Shown here one piece after another: positions 6,589 through 11,510 of a stretch of DNA of 11,510 nucleotides. The translations under genes and the position numbers were made by a program. Where the stretch lies: NCBI GenBank assembly GCA_964438715.1, contig CAYTLQ010000054.1:1-11510 (forward strand), read 5' to 3'. Below the pieces are notes generated by a model. That model saw only the letters and a program-made list of their open reading frames with translations, made no database searches and had not been told where the DNA came from. Positions within the stretch are counted from its first letter, which is position 1, and each line of letters begins with the position of its first letter. Origin of the DNA: CAYTLQ01 sp964438715 (GTDB lineage Bacteria > Bacteroidota > Ignavibacteria > Ignavibacteriales > Ignavibacteriaceae).

Positions 6589-7539
6589 ATGCAATCAATA
6601 CAATTTGTTCGTCAACTGAACGAGATAATAAAACGACTGAAAGTTTTTGAGCTTATGTCAAAGATATCTCCATTGCTTGATGTTTCATCAAATCAAGAAA
6701 TAACCGATGACTTAAAATCGGATATTGCATCGCTAATATTCGAATCAAGAGAGGGGTATTATGCCCTTCAACAAAATCCAGAGTCAAAAACGATTGTTGA
6801 CTCACTTGGAATATCAGAAGTGTTTAATCCCCGGATGCTTTCTTCAATGCTGACAATACTGAATACTCAGGCAGATACTGCCGGCATAACGGGAGTAGCC
6901 CAAAATTTTTCTGTCTTTCAGTCCTTTCTTTCTAATCTTAAAGTAATGTTAGCATTTCAATCAACTCTGGATACACATTTGTGTAAACAAAAAACATCAG
7001 CCTCCGGTGAGAACGAAAGAGTTATAGAATTTGAAATAATAGATTACGACAATTCTGGCTTACATCCTGAACGGTTGGTTTCGATACTGAAATCGATTCA
7101 TCATCTTCATTACAATATTGCAAGAATCATAGAGGATAAAGGGGCAAAACTCACAATAAGTTACATGGATTCCGGAAGTGATTTTCTTATAGGAGTACAA
7201 AGTGGATTTAAGGTTATTGAGCTGATGAAAACTTTTTGTCTTCAATACTGGCAAAAAGTCCGTTTCCGTTCTCCTGAAGAATTTGACAGAAATCCGGAAT
7301 CATTAGCAAAAGGGCTAAATCTTATTCAGCATATTATCAGGCAGGAAAAAAATGGTGTATTCGATTCAGAAACCTCAGCAAAGATTAAGTTAGCTGTTCT
7401 CGAAGAAGTGACTACACTTATTGGGCTGGGAGTAATTTTGAAAGATCAGGAAACTGAGGAGCGGTTCGATAAACGAAAATTAGTTCTGGAAAAAAAAGAT
7501 GTGAGGTTTATTCTGCATAAAGAAAAATCACAAAATTGA
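6589..7539 (+). CDS. Uncharacterised soluble protein, first gene of a coupled pair with a HEAT-repeat protein
   Basis: I do not recognise this 316-residue protein. It has no signal peptide or membrane helix, so it should be cytoplasmic. The N-terminal 130 residues look mostly helical (for example 5-30, 38-62, 82-95, 105-130). A mixed alpha/beta segment follows at about 144-215: a strand VIEFEIIDYDNSG (145-157), a helix ERLVSILKSIHHLHYNIARII (161-181), a strand KLTISYMDSGSDF (187-199), and a helix from about 205. The C-terminus (238-300) is helical and charged. The DYDNSG and YMDSGSD motifs stand out as candidate functional loops, but no catalytic signature is evident. Its TGA shares one base with the ATG of the HEAT-repeat gene (TGATG), so the two proteins are probably made together and may interact. 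A distant match to a known domain is possible and would need profile searching. Confidence 0.8.
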   Translation: MQSIQFVRQLNEIIKRLKVFELMSKISPLLDVSSNQEITDDLKSDIASLIFESREGYYALQQNPESKTIVDSLGISEVFNPRMLSSMLTILNTQADTAGITGVAQNFSVFQSFLSNLKVMLAFQSTLDTHLCKQKTSASGENERVIEFEIIDYDNSGLHPERLVSILKSIHHLHYNIARIIEDKGAKLTISYMDSGSDFLIGVQSGFKVIELMKTFCLQYWQKVRFRSPEEFDRNPESLAKGLNLIQHIIRQEKNGVFDSETSAKIKLAVLEEVTTLIGLGVILKDQETEERFDKRKLVLEKKDVRFILHKEKSQN

Positions 7540-8177
7540 TGCAAGATGTTCTCTCACAACTTGCATTCTCCAGTGGAATTCGAAATGAAGCTCCAAACAA
7601 AGCTCTTGCGGAAAAGATTGTTGCGGAGAGAGATACTCATGCGATAAAGGTGTTAATTGAGAACATACACAATAATAACCGAAATATTCGCGGTGACATC
7701 ATCAAAACCCTTTATGAGATTGGAGTAAGAGAGCCAAACTTAATAGCAGAATATAGTAAAGTTTTTATAAGTCTTCTGAAACATAAAGATAACCGCATAG
7801 TGTGGGGTGCAATGTGTGCATTGGACAGTATAGCATCAGTGAGACAGACAGAGCTTTATACAAAATTACCTGAAATTATAAGTGCGGCTGAAAAAGGTAC
7901 TGTTATAACCCGCGATCACTCTGTGGGGGTTATGATACAAATTGCACAAAATAAAAAGTACTATCTTAAAGTTATTCACTTGCTGTTCGAAGTTCTGCGT
8001 TTTTCTCCCGATAACCAATTTCCAACTTATGCAAAGCGTATATCCGCTATAGTGAAGAAAAAAGATGTAGAAGAATTTGTCTCTATTCTCAGGGAAAGAA
8101 TTCTGCGAATTGAATCAGAAACAAAACGCAAAAGATTACAATTACTGTTGAAAAAAATTGAATCGGTTGCAGGCTAA
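7539..8177 (+). CDS. HEAT-repeat-like helical protein
   Basis: This 212-residue cytoplasmic protein is predicted almost entirely helical. Helix pairs recur about every 30-38 residues: 33-63 (HAIKVLIENIHNNNRNIRGD...), 72-100 (YSKVFISLLKHKDNRIVWGA..., then ALDSIA), 106-137 and 143-172. A basic tail follows (ESETKRKRLQLLLKKIE, 192-208). The NRIVWGAMCALDSIA unit is the clearest HEAT-like repeat. Such solenoids serve as protein-binding scaffolds; no enzymatic motif is seen. A TTG at 7536 could add one residue, but the ATG at 7539, overlapping the upstream stop as TGATG, is the better start and implies translational coupling. I recall similar small HEAT proteins of unknown role in Bacteroidota, so the family may be conserved. 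Its partner at 6589 is the only functional clue. Confidence 0.82.
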   Translation: MQDVLSQLAFSSGIRNEAPNKALAEKIVAERDTHAIKVLIENIHNNNRNIRGDIIKTLYEIGVREPNLIAEYSKVFISLLKHKDNRIVWGAMCALDSIASVRQTELYTKLPEIISAAEKGTVITRDHSVGVMIQIAQNKKYYLKVIHLLFEVLRFSPDNQFPTYAKRISAIVKKKDVEEFVSILRERILRIESETKRKRLQLLLKKIESVAG

Positions 8178-8192
8178 ATTATAAAAGAAAAT

Positions 8193-8217
8193 AAAACAGC
8201 GTTTTTGGCCTGTTTTT
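8193..8217 (+). terminator. Weak A/T-rich hairpin after the HEAT-repeat gene
   Basis: AAAACAG (8193-8199) pairs with CTGTTTT (8210-8216) around a ten-base loop, with the T-run forming part of the stem. This could end the 6589-8177 transcript. The stem has only two G-C pairs, so the call is weak. Confidence 0.35.
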
Positions 8218-8263
8218 GAGGTTTCGATCACTGCGTTTGTATAACCCTAACCCTATATTTTTA

Positions 8264-8292
8264 TTGACTTTCAGGCCAGATACCTGTAACTT
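8264..8292 (+). promoter_or_regulatory. Promoter of secD-secF
   Basis: TTGACT (8264-8269), a 17-base spacer and TAACTT (8287-8292) make a good housekeeping promoter. The downstream box extends to TAACTTTA, seven of the eight bases allowed by the Bacteroidota TAnnTTTG pattern. The predicted start near 8299 leaves a leader of about 40 bases before secD. Confidence 0.6.
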
Positions 8293-8339
8293 TAAATCTT
8301 AATTATTTTTTCAGAATTAAATTACCGTAATTTGCCTTT

Positions 8340-10313
8340 ATGAAGGATATTTGGTTTAGAGTAGTGCTCGTCCTTGCATTTACAGTGCTTAGTTTGATTT
8401 TGTTGTACCCGACATATCAGGATTACCGGAATACACAAAACATCACTAAAACACTCGAGCAGAGGAAAAAAGAAATTTTAAAGTCCAACCCGAACATTGG
8501 AGAAGATCAGCTTCTAAAAATTCTTTCGGGTATAGAAGACAGTATCAAACTTGCCGACCCAAAAATAAAAGAGGATAGGTTAAAGAGAATAAAACTTGGT
8601 CTCGATCTTCAGGGTGGTATGCGAATTGTTCTTGAAGTAAACACAGCAAAACTTCTCGAAAAGCTTCCTGAAAAACCCGATGCGGTGTACAAACAAATTA
8701 TTAAAGAAGCCTCTGCCGAAGCAGCAAAAACGGAAGAACCGATTGTTGATATAGTTGTTCGGAAATTAAAAGAACGAAATATCCGCATCAGTAAATATTT
8801 TGGCACTATACGGCAGGATGAAGAACAGATTATTGAGGAACTGAAGAAACAGACGGAAGATGCAGTTTCCCGCGCGCAGGAAATTATCAGAAACCGAATT
8901 GACCAATATGGTGTTTCTGAACCTTCGATTCAGCGTCAGGGTGAACGCAGAATTATCATCGAATTGCCCGGTATAGCTAAAGAAGAAGAAGCCCGTCAGT
9001 TGTTACAGGGAACTGCATTGTTAGAATTTAAACTCGTTAAAGATCCTGAGTTTACTTTCAACATCATGAAAAAAATTGATGAAGTACTTGCGGGGAAGAA
9101 TCTTGATGACTCCACAGCTACAGATTCGACAGTAGCCGGTGATACTACAGCAACAGCAAAGGATAGTCTTGTAGCTTCTAATGATACTACATCAGCAGTA
9201 GATGACACGGCGAAAAGTGATACAACCAATAAACAAATGACGCCTGAAGAGTTCAGGAAAGAACATCCGTTTTTTGCAATTGCACTTCTCGACCCGGAAG
9301 GCAGAACTGCAGATGCGTATGTTGAAGCGAATAACCGTGAAAAATTAATGAAAATGCTCTCTCGTCCCGATGTACAGAAAGTTATACCGAATAATGTTGA
9401 ATTCGCTTTTTCAGCAAAATCTATTAAAGGTGCACAGGGACAGGATTTCTATTTCCTCTATCTTCTGAATAAAAATCCTGAGCTTACCGGTGGTGTTGTA
9501 ACAAATGCTGTTGCTACCCTTGACCCAACAACCTCTGCGCCTATAGTTTCTATGGAGATGAATTCTGAAGGTGCAACTGAATGGGCAAGGATTACCGGAG
9601 CAAATGTACAAAAACGCTGTGCTATTGTGCTCGATGGCGTAGTGTTCTCAGCACCGGTAATCAATGGAAAGATTACCGGAGGCCGTTCACAGATTGAAGG
9701 AATGGCAAATCTGGACGAGGCAAAACTTTTGGAAATTGTTCTTAAAGCGGGTGCTCTTCCTGCTCCTGTAGAAATTATCGAGGAACGCACGATTGGACCT
9801 TCTCTTGGTCAGGATTCTGTTGCACAGGGTACTAACTCAATGATTTTTGGTTATTTGCTCGTAGCAATATTCATGATTATATATTACCAGAAATCAGGAA
9901 CTCTTTCTGCACTTGCTTTGGCTCTTACAATTTTGTTTATTTTCGGCATTCTCGCAGGCTTCAGGGCAACGCTCACGCTCCCCGGTATTGCCGGTATTGT
10001 ACTTACTATGGGTATGGCGGTTGATGCGAATGTGCTTATTTTTGAGCGTATTCGGGAGGAACTTGCCATTGGAAAAACTGTAAGAGCTGCTGTGGATAGC
10101 GGGTATTCAAAAGCGCTCTCTGCTATTATCGATTCGAATATCACAACTATGCTTACCGGTGTTATTCTTTATCAATTTGGTTCGGGTCCTATACAGGGAT
10201 TTGCACTCACTCTTATGATTGGTATAATCACCAGTTTATTCAGTGCTTTGGTTTTGGTTCGGGTACTTACCGACTACATGCTGAACAAAGGAATGAAAGT
10301 TACATTTGGTTAA
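8340..10313 (+). CDS. secD: Protein translocase subunit SecD
   Basis: SecD works with SecF as an RND-type motor that uses the proton gradient to pull Sec substrates across the inner membrane from the periplasmic side. The 657 residues have one N-terminal helix (about 7-24), a large periplasmic region, and five C-terminal helices from about 499 to 645. The LGLDLQGG signature is at 86-93. RNRIDQYGVSEPSIQRQG (184-201) and GTALLEFKLV (224-233) belong to the periplasmic P1 domain. VLDGVVFSAPVINGKITGG (430-448) is the usual P1-head segment. GMAVDANVLIFERIREE (558-574) contains Asp562, equivalent to the proton-relay Asp519 of E. coli SecD. An Asp/Thr/Ser/Ala-rich stretch at about 254-298 is an extra low-complexity insert. 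It begins at the first ATG after a clear promoter and is followed 26 bases later by secF. Confidence 0.97.
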   Translation: MKDIWFRVVLVLAFTVLSLILLYPTYQDYRNTQNITKTLEQRKKEILKSNPNIGEDQLLKILSGIEDSIKLADPKIKEDRLKRIKLGLDLQGGMRIVLEVNTAKLLEKLPEKPDAVYKQIIKEASAEAAKTEEPIVDIVVRKLKERNIRISKYFGTIRQDEEQIIEELKKQTEDAVSRAQEIIRNRIDQYGVSEPSIQRQGERRIIIELPGIAKEEEARQLLQGTALLEFKLVKDPEFTFNIMKKIDEVLAGKNLDDSTATDSTVAGDTTATAKDSLVASNDTTSAVDDTAKSDTTNKQMTPEEFRKEHPFFAIALLDPEGRTADAYVEANNREKLMKMLSRPDVQKVIPNNVEFAFSAKSIKGAQGQDFYFLYLLNKNPELTGGVVTNAVATLDPTTSAPIVSMEMNSEGATEWARITGANVQKRCAIVLDGVVFSAPVINGKITGGRSQIEGMANLDEAKLLEIVLKAGALPAPVEIIEERTIGPSLGQDSVAQGTNSMIFGYLLVAIFMIIYYQKSGTLSALALALTILFIFGILAGFRATLTLPGIAGIVLTMGMAVDANVLIFERIREELAIGKTVRAAVDSGYSKALSAIIDSNITTMLTGVILYQFGSGPIQGFALTLMIGIITSLFSALVLVRVLTDYMLNKGMKVTFG

Positions 10314-10339
10314 TTGCAGAGAATAAGGAGAATTTTTGA

Positions 10340-11479
10340 ATGCGTATTTTTGAAAAATTAAATGTTGATTGGATGAAGAGGAGAAAACTCTTCTATGGGA
10401 TTTCTATCTCAATCTTCCTTCTCGGTATGCTGAGTATCATTTTCAGAGGTCTTGAATTTGGTATCGATTTCAAAGGAGGCTCTGAACTTGAGTTAGAATT
10501 CGCTAAGCCGGTAAATATCTCAGATCTTCGAGGTATAGTTTCCGGTATTGGACTTGGAGATCTGGAGGTTAAAACCTTTGGTGGCGATAAAAGTGTTCTG
10601 CTCAGAACCGAACTTCAGGAAATTCCTCAGGATATTTACCCTAAAGTCGTTGCTATAATTGAATCGGAAATAAATAAAATTAGTCCGGGTATCACACCAA
10701 AAGTTGTTGATAAATCGAATAGCTCGATAATTTATGAATTCGCAAATGCTGATACTTGCAAGTTTATTGCTGAACAATTATTCCTTGCAGGATTTCAGGC
10801 AGGTACAGTATCGGAGGAAATTGATAATAAACAGGTAATTATTCGTATAGGTATCTCTGATTGGATTAAACAGAACCTTCGTATGAAGATGGCGGACAAC
10901 AAGTTTGAAATCAGAAGAGTAGAAATTGTTGGCCCAAAAGTTGGCGACGAGTTAAAATACGATGCAACACTAGCCATCATATTTTCTCTTCTCGGAATAC
11001 TCGTTTACCTCGCTTTTCGTTATAAGGTAATCTTTGCAACAGGCGCTGTGCTTGCACTCTTCCATGATGTACTTATTACCCTTGGTTTATATGCGATACT
11101 TTACGACCTCATTCCCGGCTTAAATCTTGAAATAAACCTTACGGTTGTAGCGGCGTTTCTTACTCTTATTGGATACTCCATAAATGATACCGTAATTGTA
11201 TTCGACCGTGTTCGTGAAACAATTAAACTTCATAAGAACGAATCACTTGAGAAGTTGATGAATATGGCAGTTAATAAAACAATGAGCAGAACAATTCTTA
11301 CCGGTGGTACTACCTTGCTTACTGTTACCATCCTTCTGATCTTCGGTGGCGAAGTTATTCGTTCTTTTGCTTTTACATTATTTTTTGGAATTATTATAGG
11401 AACCTATTCTTCAGTTTTCGTTGCAAGTGCGATGGTACTCGATTATGTTGAAAAAACAAAGAAAAAAATAGAGTTCTAA
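10340..11479 (+). CDS. secF: Protein translocase subunit SecF (with enlarged periplasmic domain)
   Basis: SecF is the partner of SecD in the inner-membrane SecDF complex. Helix 1 is at about 17-36, followed by FGIDFKGG (40-47). Five helices follow from about 208 to 368, with the signatures VGPKVGDEL (197-205), ALFHDV (239-244), GYSINDTVIVFDRVRE (278-293) and SRTILTGGTTLL (316-327). At 379 residues it is longer than E. coli SecF (323). The excess lies between FGIDFKGG and VGP, about 150 residues here against about 95 there, and looks like a second copy of the helix-strand unit (roughly 134-172). AAGGAG (10325-10330), nine bases before the ATG, is a good ribosome site. The short gap to secD indicates one operon. 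Nothing identifiable follows in the last 31 bases of the window. Confidence 0.96.
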   Translation: MRIFEKLNVDWMKRRKLFYGISISIFLLGMLSIIFRGLEFGIDFKGGSELELEFAKPVNISDLRGIVSGIGLGDLEVKTFGGDKSVLLRTELQEIPQDIYPKVVAIIESEINKISPGITPKVVDKSNSSIIYEFANADTCKFIAEQLFLAGFQAGTVSEEIDNKQVIIRIGISDWIKQNLRMKMADNKFEIRRVEIVGPKVGDELKYDATLAIIFSLLGILVYLAFRYKVIFATGAVLALFHDVLITLGLYAILYDLIPGLNLEINLTVVAAFLTLIGYSINDTVIVFDRVRETIKLHKNESLEKLMNMAVNKTMSRTILTGGTTLLTVTILLIFGGEVIRSFAFTLFFGIIIGTYSSVFVASAMVLDYVEKTKKKIEF

Positions 11480-11510
11480 AACAAGAAAGTATTTTTCTCA
11501 GCCGGCTATA

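Noticed and set aside
8242..8254. Telomere-like AACCCTAACCCTA
   Set aside because: Only two units, in an ordinary intergenic gap just upstream of the secD promoter. It is a chance match.
8207..8278. Inverted repeat TGGCCTG / CAGGCCA flanking the gap before secD
   Set aside because: Seven bases with a loop of about 60 bases. The second arm lies in the promoter spacer, and nothing else supports a riboswitch or operator.
9458..9790. 110-codon open frame antisense to secD
   Set aside because: It lies wholly inside the well-supported secD frame, has no recognisable domain or ribosome site, and arises from codon bias.

Overview
The window looks like chromosomal DNA from an AT-rich member of the Bacteroidota/Chlorobi assemblage, most likely near Ignavibacteria. 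Three things suggest this. A secreted esterase ends in a type IX secretion (Por) sorting domain with the YPNPFNP signature. At least one promoter fits the Bacteroidota consensus (TTG, then TAnnTTTG). SecD carries a low-complexity periplasmic insert of the kind I recall from this group. SecD and SecF are separate genes rather than one fused SecDF. The lineage is an inference, since no rRNA or other marker gene is present.

Layout. Positions 1-1504 are read leftwards: a Des-like membrane acyl-lipid desaturase, then a MarR-family regulator that runs off the left edge. The MarR gene has its own promoter, overlapped by a perfect palindrome that is a good autoregulatory operator candidate. The desaturase has intact histidine boxes, but its family-conserved N-terminus lies upstream of the first ATG in a frame with no ATG, GTG or TTG. 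From 1749 on, all genes read rightwards. First come two cation-coupled amino-acid/carboxylate importers: a DAACS-family symporter and a LeuT-like NSS transporter. The NSS gene overlaps a 35-codon gene for a MetS-type small subunit by ATGA. A hairpin terminator closes that block. Next is a surface-directed CE1/Fes-like esterase with a CBM48-like N-terminal domain and a T9SS C-terminal domain. Then comes a tightly coupled pair, an unrecognised soluble protein followed by a HEAT-repeat protein (TGATG junction). The window ends with secD-secF behind a clear promoter.

Functional picture. Most of the window is envelope biology: membrane lipid unsaturation with a possible local regulator, nutrient uptake across the inner membrane, a secreted hydrolase, and the SecDF motor that helps Sec substrates across the inner membrane. 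The only pair without an assignable job is 6589-8177, which is the best candidate for something undescribed. I saw no mobile element, CRISPR array, tRNA or rRNA.
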